From Streptosporangium canum (GTDB lineage Bacteria > Actinomycetota > Actinomycetes > Streptosporangiales > Streptosporangiaceae): a stretch of 64,000 nt of DNA. The translations under genes and the position numbers were made by a program. Under the pieces are notes generated by a model. That model saw nothing but the letters and a program-made list of their open reading frames with translations. It did no database searches and was not told the DNA's origin. Shown piece by piece: positions 44,107 through 52,254 of this stretch (its first letter is position 1; each line of letters opens with the position of its first letter). The stretch lies in NCBI RefSeq assembly GCF_900113865.1, contig NZ_FOQY01000001.1:124001-188000 (forward strand), read 5' to 3'.

Positions 44107-45519
44107 TTGGCCGCTCTCGAACCACGCCTACGTACCGTCGGGGTCGTCCTTGCCGGCGGTGTCGGCCAGCGTGTCGGCCTCAACACCCCCAAGCAGCTTG
44201 TCAAGATCGCCGGGAAGACGATCCTCGAACACACCCTCGCGCTGTTCGACGGCGCGCCGGAGGTCGACGAGATCATCGTGATGATGACCCCGGGCTTCAC
44301 CGACGAGGTGGAGCGGATCGTCGCCCTCAACGGCTTCAGGAAGGTCGGCAAGATCCTGGAGGGGGGCGCGAGCCGTCCCGAGACCACCTGGCGGGCGCTG
44401 AAGGCGCTGGGCGCGCAGGAGTGCGACGTGCTCCTGCACGACGCCGTGAGGCCGCTGCTGGAGCCCCGGATCATCACCGAGTGCGTGGAGGCCCTGAAGG
44501 TCTACTCGGCCGTCGACGTGGCGATCCCGAGCTCCGACACGATCGTGGTGGCCGCCCCCGGCCCGCGCGGGGAGATCGTCCGCGACATCCCGGAACGGTC
44601 CGGGCTGCGGCGCGGCCAGACGCCGCAGTGTTTCCGGCTCTCGGTGATCCGCGAGGCCTACGAGCGGGCCTTCGCCGACCCCGACTTCGACAGGCGGCCG
44701 CCCACCGACGACTGCGGCGTGGTGCTGCGCTACCTGCCCGACGTGCCGATCTACATCGTGCCGGGCAGCGAGCACAACATGAAGGTCACCCACCCGGTGG
44801 ACGTGTTCATCGCCGACAAGCTCTTCCAGCTCGCCGCGGGCACCGCCCCGGAGCACTCCCCCTTCGCCTACCGGGAGGCGATGGAGGGCAGGACCATGGT
44901 GGTCTTCGGCGGCAGCTACGGCATCGGCGCCGACGTGGTCGACCTCGCCGAGCGCCACGGCGCCGAGGTGTTCTCCTTCTCCCGGTCGCTGAACGGGGTG
45001 CGCGTCGAGGACCCCCAGGCGGTCGAGGACGCCCTCGCCCACGCGGCCAAGGAGACCGGCAGGATCGACTACGTGGTCAACACCGCCGGCGTGCTGCACA
45101 TGGGCAAGCTCGGCGAGGTGAACGACACCACGATCGCCGAGACCGTGGGGGTGAACTACCTCGGTCCCGTCAACATCGCCAGGGCGGCCATCGGCCACCT
45201 CCGCGAGACCCGGGGGCACCTGCTGCTCTACACCTCCTCCTCCTACACGCGGGGCCGGGCCGACTACAGCCTCTACTCCTCGACGAAGGCCGCCGTGGTG
45301 AACCTGACCCAGGCCCTCGCCGACGAGTGGGCCGAGTACGGCGTGCGGGTCAACTGCGTCAACCCGGAGCGGACCAGCACCCCGATGCGGGTCCGCGCTT
45401 TCGGCGAGGAACCGGCACATACCCTGCTCTCACCGCGCGCCGTCGCCCAGACCTCCCTGGATGTGCTCATCTCCCACCTCACCGGGCACGTAATCGACGT
45501 CCGCCTCGGCGGAACCTGA
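44107..45519 (+). CDS. Bifunctional CDP-ribitol synthase-like (IspD-type CTP transferase + SDR reductase)
   Basis: 470 residues from TTG 44107 with GGAAG upstream. Residues 1-~235 are an IspD/TarI-type cytidylyltransferase (VVLAGGVGQRVGLNTPKQLV, DAVRPLLEP, RGQTPQCFRL). Residues ~255-470 are a short-chain dehydrogenase (VFGGSYGIGADVVDLA, catalytic YSSTKAAVVNL). This matches the Haemophilus Bcs1/Acs1-type fusion that reduces ribulose-5-P and activates ribitol-5-P to CDP-ribitol, although the fused order could serve other pentitols. It would feed the TagF-like polymerase 50 bases downstream. Confidence 0.88.
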   Translation: MAALEPRLRTVGVVLAGGVGQRVGLNTPKQLVKIAGKTILEHTLALFDGAPEVDEIIVMMTPGFTDEVERIVALNGFRKVGKILEGGASRPETTWRALKALGAQECDVLLHDAVRPLLEPRIITECVEALKVYSAVDVAIPSSDTIVVAAPGPRGEIVRDIPERSGLRRGQTPQCFRLSVIREAYERAFADPDFDRRPPTDDCGVVLRYLPDVPIYIVPGSEHNMKVTHPVDVFIADKLFQLAAGTAPEHSPFAYREAMEGRTMVVFGGSYGIGADVVDLAERHGAEVFSFSRSLNGVRVEDPQAVEDALAHAAKETGRIDYVVNTAGVLHMGKLGEVNDTTIAETVGVNYLGPVNIARAAIGHLRETRGHLLLYTSSSYTRGRADYSLYSSTKAAVVNLTQALADEWAEYGVRVNCVNPERTSTPMRVRAFGEEPAHTLLSPRAVAQTSLDVLISHLTGHVIDVRLGGT

Positions 45520-45569
45520 CACAGCGCGCCTACCAGGGCAAACACCGGCACGCGGGTTAGCGTCGGAAG

Positions 45570-47474
45570 ATGACGCGTGACCCTCGTGCCCTGATGGCGT
45601 GCGCCGCCGTGGTCGGCTCGTATCCACTGCTCGTCATCGCCGCCCTGTGGCCCCTGCCGTGGCTGTTCCTGGCGGTCTGCGCGCTGTCGTACGCGGCCGA
45701 GATCACCGCCGCCCGGCGGGCCCGCCGGGTGGTCGACCTGCTCAGCAGGGTGCGCCTGGGCGTCGCGCTGCGATTCATGATGCGCGAGACGGCCGCGATC
45801 CTCCTGGTCGCGCGTACGGAGGGCACCGACTCGCCCTGGTTCACGCTCCTGGTCCTGGGGCTGTTCACCCTGCACGGCGTGCGGGCCCTGCAGGCCTGGC
45901 TCGCGATCACCTACAGCCGCGTCCTCAACCAGCTCCCGGTGCTGACCCGCAACATCGACGGCGTGGTGCGGCTCCCCCCGCCCCCGTCGGCCGTCCTGGT
46001 CGACCACGGGAGCGTACGGATGCTCTACCTGGACATGTTCCCGGTCGGCGGCGCCGCCCTGGGCGCGGTGCTCGGCACCGGCCTCCCGGGGGCGGGCGGG
46101 GCCGTGGTCGCGCTCGGCCTCGGCGCCGCGGGCGCGATCGGCCTCCTGCCCCACCTGCGCCGGATCCAGCCGCTCAAGAACCGGCGCGGCATGCTGAAGA
46201 CGGTCAACAGGCGCCTCGCCAGATACGGGCCGGAGGTGGTCCTCTACTTCTCCGGGCCGAACGACTCGGCCTACCAGGTCACCATGTGGCTGCGCCCGCT
46301 GGAGCGGATCGACCGGCGGGCGGTGGTGGTCCTGCGGGAGCGGAACATGCTCCGGCTGCTGGGAGAGACCTCGCTGCCGGTGGTCTGCATCCCGTCGGCG
46401 GCCGACCTGATGAGCTTCGGGGCGCTCGACTCCGCCCGCGTGTGCCTGTATCCGTCCAACGTCGGCAAGAACATCCACATGCTCCGCATCCGGGGGATGC
46501 GCAGCGTCTTCGTCGGCCACGGGGACAGTGACAAGGAGGCGTCGTTCAACCCGTTCACCAAGGTCTACGACGAGGTGTGGGTGGCCGGGCAGGCCGGCCG
46601 CGACCGGTATCTCCGCGCACGGGTGGGTGTGTGCGACGAGGACATCCACGAGGTGGGCCGCCCGCAGCTCACCGGCGTCCGCACCACCGGCCCGGGCCTG
46701 CCGTACCGCACGGTGCTCTACGCCCCCACCTGGGAGGGGTGGACCGACGACCTGTTCCACACCTCGATCATCACGATGGGGCCCCCGATCGTCCGCGCCC
46801 TGCTCGCCCACTCCCCCGCGCTCCGGGTGATCTACAAGCCGCACCCGCTGACCGGCTACCGCAACCTGGCCGCGCGCCGCGCCCACGAGGAGATCCTCGC
46901 GATCCTGGAGGGGACCGAGCTGTCCCGGTCCATCGCCCGCCATCCCGCCGGCGCGGTCCGCGCCGAGCCGATCGGGCACCTGGCCGTCACCGGCTCCGAA
47001 CCGCCCCTCTACGACTGCTTCAACCAGGCCGACCTGATGGTCACCGACATCTCCAGCGTGGTGGCGGACTTCATCGCCAGCGGCAAGCCGTACGTGGTGA
47101 CCAACGTGGCGGGGCTGCCGGAGCGGACCTTCCGCGAGCGGTATCCGAGCACGGAGGCCGGCTACCTGCTCACCCGGGACCTGGGTGAGCTGCCCGCCGT
47201 CCTGGCGGCCCTGGAGCAGGACGGGGAGGACGTCCTGGCGGCCACCAGGCACAAGCTGAAGTCCTACCTGCTCGGCCCCGACCACCCGGACGCCATGACC
47301 CGTTTCAACGACGCGGTGAACGCCGCCTGCGGCCGCGCCGAGCGCGGGGCGGACACGGCCGGGAGCGGTGTCACCGCCGCGCACGGGGCGGACACGGGCA
47401 GGACCGGTGTCGCCCCCGTAGGCGGAGACGACACGGCCGGAGCCGGTGCCGCCGCCGCGCGCGGAGAGGGCTGA
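45570..47474 (+). CDS. TagF/TarL-like polyol-phosphate polymerase (CDP-glycerol glycerophosphotransferase family)
   Basis: 634 residues. The N-terminal ~190 residues carry four hydrophobic segments; the C-terminal GT-B-like catalytic domain has the family landmarks VFVGHGDSDKEASFNPF (catalytic His), YAPTWEGW, YKPHPLTGY and TDISSVVADFIASGKP. It would polymerise glycerol- or ribitol-phosphate from CDP donors onto a lipid anchor, giving a teichoic-acid-like wall polymer, common in this group of actinomycetes. The fused membrane N-terminus differs from soluble Firmicute TagF. The C-terminus is an Ala/Gly/Asp low-complexity tail with repeats (ADTAGSGV, ADTGRTGV). Confidence 0.85.
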   Translation: MTRDPRALMACAAVVGSYPLLVIAALWPLPWLFLAVCALSYAAEITAARRARRVVDLLSRVRLGVALRFMMRETAAILLVARTEGTDSPWFTLLVLGLFTLHGVRALQAWLAITYSRVLNQLPVLTRNIDGVVRLPPPPSAVLVDHGSVRMLYLDMFPVGGAALGAVLGTGLPGAGGAVVALGLGAAGAIGLLPHLRRIQPLKNRRGMLKTVNRRLARYGPEVVLYFSGPNDSAYQVTMWLRPLERIDRRAVVVLRERNMLRLLGETSLPVVCIPSAADLMSFGALDSARVCLYPSNVGKNIHMLRIRGMRSVFVGHGDSDKEASFNPFTKVYDEVWVAGQAGRDRYLRARVGVCDEDIHEVGRPQLTGVRTTGPGLPYRTVLYAPTWEGWTDDLFHTSIITMGPPIVRALLAHSPALRVIYKPHPLTGYRNLAARRAHEEILAILEGTELSRSIARHPAGAVRAEPIGHLAVTGSEPPLYDCFNQADLMVTDISSVVADFIASGKPYVVTNVAGLPERTFRERYPSTEAGYLLTRDLGELPAVLAALEQDGEDVLAATRHKLKSYLLGPDHPDAMTRFNDAVNAACGRAERGADTAGSGVTAAHGADTGRTGVAPVGGDDTAGAGAAAARGEG

Positions 47475-47501
47475 GACCGGCGGCGGGCAGGCCCCGTGGC
47501 G

Positions 47502-48545
47502 TCAGCCCCGGGGCCGCTCGGACTTGCTCAGGCGCTTAGGGCTCGTCAGGAAGCCCCAGCCCCACGACATGTGCATGGTGACGTAGACCAGCGGCAGCCG
47601 GACGAGCGAGGCCGCGGGCAGGCCGCTGCCGGTCACCGCCGAGCCGGCCAGGATCGCCGCCAGGTAGCCGGCGGGGATCAGCAGACCGGGCCAGAGGAAC
47701 GGGGAGACGACCAGGCCGGCGAGGATGGCCAGCACGGCCGCCGGGGGCGCCAGGTAGCGCAGGTTGATGGTGCCCTCGTGGGTGCGGGCGACCACCCTGC
47801 GCCAGCGGCCGTAGTGGAAGTACTGCTGGGCGAGGGCCTTGACGGTGGGCCTCGGCCGGTAGGAGACGCGCATCCGGGGCTGGAACCAGACCAGGCCGCC
47901 CGTCTCACGGATGCGGTGGTTCATCTCCCAGTCCTGCGCCCGCTGGAAGTGCTCGTCGTAGCCGCCGACCCGCTCCAGCGCCTCGCGGCGGAACACGCCG
48001 AGGTAGACCGTGTCGGCCGGCCCCGCGGTGCCGCCGGTGTGGAACCGGGCGCCGCCGACACCGATCTTGGAGGTCATGGCACGGGCCACGGCCTTCTCGA
48101 ACGGCGTGACGCCCTCGGCGGCCATGACGCCGCCGACGTTGTCGGCGCCGGTCTCCTCAAGTGTCTCCACCGCGACCTGGAGGTAGTCCTCCGGAAGCAT
48201 GGCGTGGCCGTCCACGCGGGCGATGATCCCGCTGCGGGAGGCGCCGATGGCGGCGTTGAGGGCGTTGGGGGTGCGTCCGGTCGGGTTCGGGACCACGGTC
48301 ACCCGGGGGTCCTCGGCCGCGATCGCGTCCGCGACCTCCTGGGTGCGGTCCTGGGAGGGACCGATCGCGAGCACGACCTCGATCGGTCCGGCGTATCGCT
48401 GCGCGAGGACCTGACGCACCGCCTCCCGTAGATGGCGCTCCTCGTTCAGCACCGGGATGACGATGGAGATGGGGGGCCAGACACGTGTCTCGGGAGACGA
48501 CGCCGGCGCGGGCGAGTCGGGGAACTGCTTCATGGCGTCGCTCAC
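47502..48545 (-). CDS. GT2 glycosyltransferase, membrane-anchored
   Basis: 347 residues from GTG 48545 (ATG 48533 is an alternative). GT-A domain: SIVIPVLNEERHLREAVRQV, IARVDGHAML (DxD-type), FRREALERVGGYDEHFQRAQ followed by DWEMNHR, and Y-x-PRPTVKALAQQYFHYG-type acceptor helix. Two or three C-terminal TM helices. It resembles ExoA-like succinoglycan transferases. It converges on the TagF gene and is divergent from the second LCP gene. Confidence 0.83.
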   Translation of the reverse strand: MSDAMKQFPDSPAPASSPETRVWPPISIVIPVLNEERHLREAVRQVLAQRYAGPIEVVLAIGPSQDRTQEVADAIAAEDPRVTVVPNPTGRTPNALNAAIGASRSGIIARVDGHAMLPEDYLQVAVETLEETGADNVGGVMAAEGVTPFEKAVARAMTSKIGVGGARFHTGGTAGPADTVYLGVFRREALERVGGYDEHFQRAQDWEMNHRIRETGGLVWFQPRMRVSYRPRPTVKALAQQYFHYGRWRRVVARTHEGTINLRYLAPPAAVLAILAGLVVSPFLWPGLLIPAGYLAAILAGSAVTGSGLPAASLVRLPLVYVTMHMSWGWGFLTSPKRLSKSERPRG

Positions 48546-48598
48546 GCTACTGTACGGACGGGTACCTCATCGACCCAGCCGAGCCTAGGGGGCCACGC

Positions 48599-50116
48599 AT
48601 GCGCGACCCGGAAGAGGACGACTCGGGTGTGCAGGTGGGCGGTGACGCCTACGGCACGGTCCGGGTGACCCCGGTGAACCCGAGGCGTGACCGCAGGTCC
48701 GTCAGGGGTGCCCGGTCCCGGCGTCGCGGCCTGTTCGTCGCCGGCGCGCTCTCGTGCCTGGTCCTGGGGAGCTCCGGGGTGACGTGGGCGCTGACGAACT
48801 ACGCCGAGAAGAAGATCGAGGCGGTCGACGCCGGCGTGCCCGGCTCGCAGTCCACCGGCGCGATGAACATCCTGGTGGTCGGCGTGGACAGGCGCGACAA
48901 CCTCTCCCGCCAGCAGCAGAACCGGCTCAAGCTGGGCCGCGAGAGCGGCGAGCGGACCGACACCATGATGGTGCTCCACCTCTCGGAGGACCACAGCAGG
49001 GCCACCGTGGTCAGCCTCCCCCGCGACACCTGGACGACGATCCCCGGCAAGGGCGAGCACAAGATCAACGCCGCCTACCAGCTCGGCGGCCCGAAGCTCG
49101 CCGTGCGGACGGTGCAGAACGCCACCGGGCTGACCATCCACCACTACGTCGAGGTCAACGTGCTGGGCTTCATCGAGGTGGTCGACGCGCTGGGCGGCGT
49201 CTCGGTCTGCACCCCGGTCGCGATCGACGACCCCAAGACCGCGCTCACGCTCCAGCCCGGCACCTACTCCCTCGACGGCGTCAAGGCCCTCGCCTACGCC
49301 CGCACCCGGGCCACCGCCCGCTCCGACCTGGACCGCATCGACCGCCAGCAGCAGGTGATCTCCGCCCTGCTGCACCAGGCCCTCAGCGGCGACACGCTCA
49401 CCAACCCGGTAAGGCTCGCCTCGTTCGTCGACACCGCCCTCGGCACGCTCCGGGTGGACGACGCGCTCCGCAAGGACCTGCTCGGCCTGGCCAACCAGCT
49501 CAAGGACGTCTCCACCGACGACGTGGCCTTCGCCACCGTCCCGCTCGCCGACGTCGACTACAAGACGCCGACCAACGAGTCCGCCGTGCTCTGGGACAAG
49601 GAGGCGTCCAAAGAGCTGTTCCGCCGGATCGCCGCCGACGAGCCGCTCACCAAGCCCGCGAAGCCCACGGCGACCCCGGCCCCGGCGTCGAGCGCGACGC
49701 CGTCCCCCTCGGCCACCGCGCTGACCGTGCCGCCCTCGCGGATCTCGGTCAAGGTGCTCAACGGCACCCTGATCACCGGCCTCGGCGCGCGGACCCGCGC
49801 GGACCTGCTGAAGGCCGGTTTCCTGGTCCCCGAGATCGCCGGCGACACCCAGAGGAGGGACCACGACAAGACGGTCATCCGGTACGGCAAGGGCCGCGAG
49901 GACTCCGCGCGGACCCTGGCCGCCGCGCTGCCCGGCTCGGACACGCGCCTGGTGGAGAACCTCGGCGACCGGATCGAAGTGATCGCCGGCCGGAAGTATC
50001 AGGGGACCAAGAAGGTCAGCGTCGACGACGCCGTCAAACCGACCGCGTCTCCGGCCCCGGACCGGAGCGCCCTCCCTGCGGCCAGGACCGCCACCCAGAA
50101 CATCTGCAAAAAATGA
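48599..50116 (+). CDS. LytR-CpsA-Psr (LCP) ligase with LytR_C domain, second copy
   Basis: 505 residues from ATG 48599 with GGGGG six bases before it; an upstream in-frame extension lacks support. One TM helix (about 39-57), then LCP motifs: NILVVGVDRR, ERTDTMMVLHLSEDHS, SLPRDTWTTIP, and YARTRATARSDLDRIDRQQQ with the phosphate-binding arginines. A Pro/Ala/Thr linker (about 357-385) leads to a LytR_C domain (SVKVLNGTLITGLGARTRAD). It is likely to attach the polymer made by the adjacent TagF/ribitol cluster to peptidoglycan. Confidence 0.93.
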   Translation: MRDPEEDDSGVQVGGDAYGTVRVTPVNPRRDRRSVRGARSRRRGLFVAGALSCLVLGSSGVTWALTNYAEKKIEAVDAGVPGSQSTGAMNILVVGVDRRDNLSRQQQNRLKLGRESGERTDTMMVLHLSEDHSRATVVSLPRDTWTTIPGKGEHKINAAYQLGGPKLAVRTVQNATGLTIHHYVEVNVLGFIEVVDALGGVSVCTPVAIDDPKTALTLQPGTYSLDGVKALAYARTRATARSDLDRIDRQQQVISALLHQALSGDTLTNPVRLASFVDTALGTLRVDDALRKDLLGLANQLKDVSTDDVAFATVPLADVDYKTPTNESAVLWDKEASKELFRRIAADEPLTKPAKPTATPAPASSATPSPSATALTVPPSRISVKVLNGTLITGLGARTRADLLKAGFLVPEIAGDTQRRDHDKTVIRYGKGREDSARTLAAALPGSDTRLVENLGDRIEVIAGRKYQGTKKVSVDDAVKPTASPAPDRSALPAARTATQNICKK

Positions 50117-50133
50117 GCTGAGCGCATGAAAGC

Positions 50134-50167
50134 CACCTCCCCGGGCAGGTAAGCCCACACGGAGGTG
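50134..50167 (+). promoter_or_regulatory. Two-tier hairpin that buries the STAS gene ribosome binding site
   Basis: CACCTCC (50134-50140) is exactly complementary to GGAGGTG (50161-50167), which holds the Shine-Dalgarno sequence; inside it GGGC (50143-50146) pairs with GCCC (50153-50156). Formed in mRNA, this would hide the ribosome binding site. It also lies right after the LCP gene and could act as that gene's terminator. Confidence 0.5.
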
Positions 50168-50173
50168 ATGATC

Positions 50174-50524
50174 GTGATTCCGGTTTTCGACGTTCAGAGA
50201 TGGAGCAACGGTCCCTGCGTGATAGTACGGGCGGCAGGTGAGCTGGACATGGCGGTCGCGCCCCGGCTCCGGGCCGAGGTGGACCGCGCCCTGGAGACCC
50301 CGGAGCACCCGTGCCTGGTGATGGACCTGACCGAGGTGCCGTTCTGCGACTCGGTGGGCCTGGGCATCCTGGTGGGCGCGCTCACCAGGATCAGGGACAC
50401 CCACGGCCGCCTCATCCTGGTGGTGGGCCCCGGCATGATCACCCACCTGCTGACCATCACCAATCTCAACCGGCACTTCGAGACGTGCGGCAGCCTGCGC
50501 GAGGCCCTCGACGCGGCCGCCTGA
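50174..50524 (+). CDS. STAS-domain anti-sigma factor antagonist
   Basis: 116 residues from GTG 50174, which has GGAGG with 8-base spacing; ATG 50168 is only two bases from GGAGG and less likely. The STAS fold is clear: VIVRAAGELDMAVAPRLRAE, and FCDSVGLGILVGA with the conserved phosphorylatable Ser in DSxGLG. Such SpoIIAA/BldG-like proteins bind RsbW/SpoIIAB-type kinases. No partner kinase or sigma factor is adjacent, so it acts in trans. Confidence 0.9.
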   Translation: MIPVFDVQRWSNGPCVIVRAAGELDMAVAPRLRAEVDRALETPEHPCLVMDLTEVPFCDSVGLGILVGALTRIRDTHGRLILVVGPGMITHLLTITNLNRHFETCGSLREALDAAA

Positions 50525-51127
50525 GGCCCTGGGGCCGGGCGGTCCCGGCCGAGACCCTCTGAGGCGCGCCTGCGGCTTTCGCGTGTCACCGTGCGCCCGC
50601 TCTCCGGTCCGCCACCGCCGAAGACGCACCGCTCCCCAGCCCCGTCCGCCGGGCTCCCACGGCCACGCTCGGGACACGGCGGATTCCCGCCCCCTCGGCG
50701 TCTGATGTCCGTATGCTGAGCGCCTGCCCCCGCTGACGCCCGGGAGATCCGGGTGGCGCGGGACGGAGCGACTCAAGCGACTCAACGGCGCGGCTCGTCG
50801 CCGGACGCCAGTGGCCGCGGACAAACTGGGAACCTTCTTAACAGATACTTCCGGCCATACCCGAATATCAAGCGGACGTGTTTCACGATCCGCCATTTTT
50901 GCTGCAATGACCTGTTTGCGAAATCCCGAGAGTGCTCGACCATAGATAGCACAATTCATCATAGTCGCGACTTTTAGCCCATATGCGACGGTGGACCACC
51001 GGCCGAAATACTGTTCCAGTTGAGCCGTGCTTTTCTCCAGCCCTCTCGGGCACGAACGGCCTCACCCAGAGATGGACACGTCCGGCAACACCTCCTGACG
51101 ATCTCCGGTGCGGCGTAAACTCACTGT
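50525..51127. other. Gene-poor 600-bp stretch, AT-rich in the second half
   Basis: No convincing coding sequence. From about 50820 to 51000 the base composition drops well below the surroundings (TTCTTAACAGATACTT, CCATTTTTGCTGCAATG, CATAGATAGCACAATTCATC), suggesting a foreign insertion scar or regulatory region ahead of the TA pair. A 74-codon frame (50753-50977) crosses it but has no recognisable features. Confidence 0.5.
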
Positions 51128-51364
51128 ATGAGCGCGGCACCCGAAGAGTACGACGACCTTCACCGCTTGGTTGACCGCTTGACCCTGAACCAGGCGCGAG
51201 CCCTGCGTGCCGTCGCCTTGGAACTCGTCGAAAGCGAACCACCACCTCCCGCCGAAACGCATGGCCGGCGCCGCCGACTGTCGTTCGCCGGAATCATCGC
51301 CGACGAGCCGGACAGCGCCCAACGCTCAGAGGAAATCCTCCTCGACCGGTTTCGGACCAGCTAG
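51128..51364 (+). CDS. Putative antitoxin of PIN-type TA pair
   Basis: 78 residues. A short helical N-terminus (EEYDDLHRLVDRLTLNQARA) leads to an acidic C-terminus with IIADEPDSAQRSEEILLDRF, the ending commonly seen in actinobacterial VapB-like proteins that wrap PIN toxins. The stop TAG shares its G with the toxin start GTG (1-base overlap). DNA-binding class is not certain. Confidence 0.8.
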   Translation: MSAAPEEYDDLHRLVDRLTLNQARALRAVALELVESEPPPPAETHGRRRRLSFAGIIADEPDSAQRSEEILLDRFRTS

Positions 51365-51774
51365 TGCTGATCTGCGACACCGGCCTCCTGTACGCAGCGA
51401 TGAACCGTAAAGACCAGGATCACACCCGCTGCCTCGACCTCCTCGAAACCCACCCAGGCCCCCTGATCCTCCCCGGCCCGGTTCTGGCAGAAGTCTGCTG
51501 GCTCCTGGAATCACGGATAGGACCGGCAGCGGAAGCCAACTTCTTGCAGTCCATCGTGGACGGCGAACTGATCATGGAACCACTGACCATCGCCGATGTC
51601 GCCAGAATGAAAGCTCTGGTGGTGAAATACGCGAACTTCCTCCTGGGCACGGTGGACGCCGCCGTGATCGCAGTCGCGGAGAGACTCGGCGTCCAGGAGA
51701 TCGCCAGCATCGACCACCGCCACTTCGGAGCGGTGAAGAACTCCCACGGCAGTCACTTCACACTGCTGCCATAA
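51364..51774 (+). CDS. PIN-domain ribonuclease toxin (VapC-like)
   Basis: 136 residues from GTG. Acidic catalytic residues are visible: Asp5 (LICDTGLLYA), Glu42 region (VLAEVCWLL), Asp97 (GTVDAAVIAVAE) and Asp116 (IASIDHRHFGAV), the complete PIN quartet. VapC toxins cleave tRNA or rRNA. Coupled to the antitoxin upstream, this pair appears intact, unlike the deleted vapC at 25.3 kb. Confidence 0.88.
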   Translation: MLICDTGLLYAAMNRKDQDHTRCLDLLETHPGPLILPGPVLAEVCWLLESRIGPAAEANFLQSIVDGELIMEPLTIADVARMKALVVKYANFLLGTVDAAVIAVAERLGVQEIASIDHRHFGAVKNSHGSHFTLLP

Positions 51775-51798
51775 CTGTCGGCCTCCTGCTGATAGGTC

Positions 51799-52128
51799 CT
51801 ACGAGATCTGCTCCTGTCGCTCACGTCCCGTGTCGAAGAAGGCGTTGAGATACTCTTCCGGTTCGAGATCACTGTCTCGGAGAAGGGAGAAGATCTCCGT
51901 GCCCGACTCGATCACGTCGTCCACCAGCCGGTATGCCTGCGCCAGTCCCAGATACTCGAACGGGCTGTCAGCCACGTATTCGCCCGTCTCGTGCTCTGCC
52001 ATGGCAATGGCCTCGTCGAACGAACCCGCCCTCCACAAGGTGACCCGCTCCTCGTAGGTGTCGTGTGGCGGGCCCCAGCGGAAGACACAGCGGACCGCGT
52101 ACCAGCCGGTGTCAGAGGTCTCGATCAT
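51799..52128 (-). CDS. DUF4288-like small acidic protein
   Basis: 109 residues from ATG 52128; the frame extends to 52194, but that part overlaps a terminator hairpin and the family starts at GWYAVRCVFRW. ETSDTGWYAVRCVFRWGPPH and YEERVTLWRAGSFDEAIAMA match the DUF4288 pattern. Acidic, no membrane segment. Function unknown. Confidence 0.7.
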   Translation of the reverse strand: MIETSDTGWYAVRCVFRWGPPHDTYEERVTLWRAGSFDEAIAMAEHETGEYVADSPFEYLGLAQAYRLVDDVIESGTEIFSLLRDSDLEPEEYLNAFFDTGRERQEQIS

Positions 52129-52192
52129 GAGGCAATGATGCCGGACGGCAACCCTTGTCCCGTCCTGACGGAACAGGATGGTTCCTGAGATC

Positions 52193-52219
52193 ACCGCCCG
52201 GCTTCCATAGCCGGGCGGT
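52193..52219. terminator. Strong hairpin downstream of acyl-CoA dehydrogenase
   Basis: ACCGCCCGGCT (52193-52203) and AGCCGGGCGGT (52209-52219) form a perfect 11-bp stem with a 5-base loop, 36 bases past the dehydrogenase stop. A T-rich TCTCCTT follows on the plus strand. It is likely a terminator, possibly bidirectional. Confidence 0.7.
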
Positions 52220-52254
52220 TCTCCTTACTGAACAGCGCTCCCCCAGCTCAAGCC

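Noticed and set aside
48485-48598. 38-codon extension of the second LCP protein
   Set aside because: It overlaps the divergent GT2 start, and the ATG at 48599 has a suitable GGGGG ribosome binding site.
50753-50977. 74-codon frame in the AT-rich intergenic region
   Set aside because: No ribosome binding site and no recognisable domain; the frame spans a compositional boundary.
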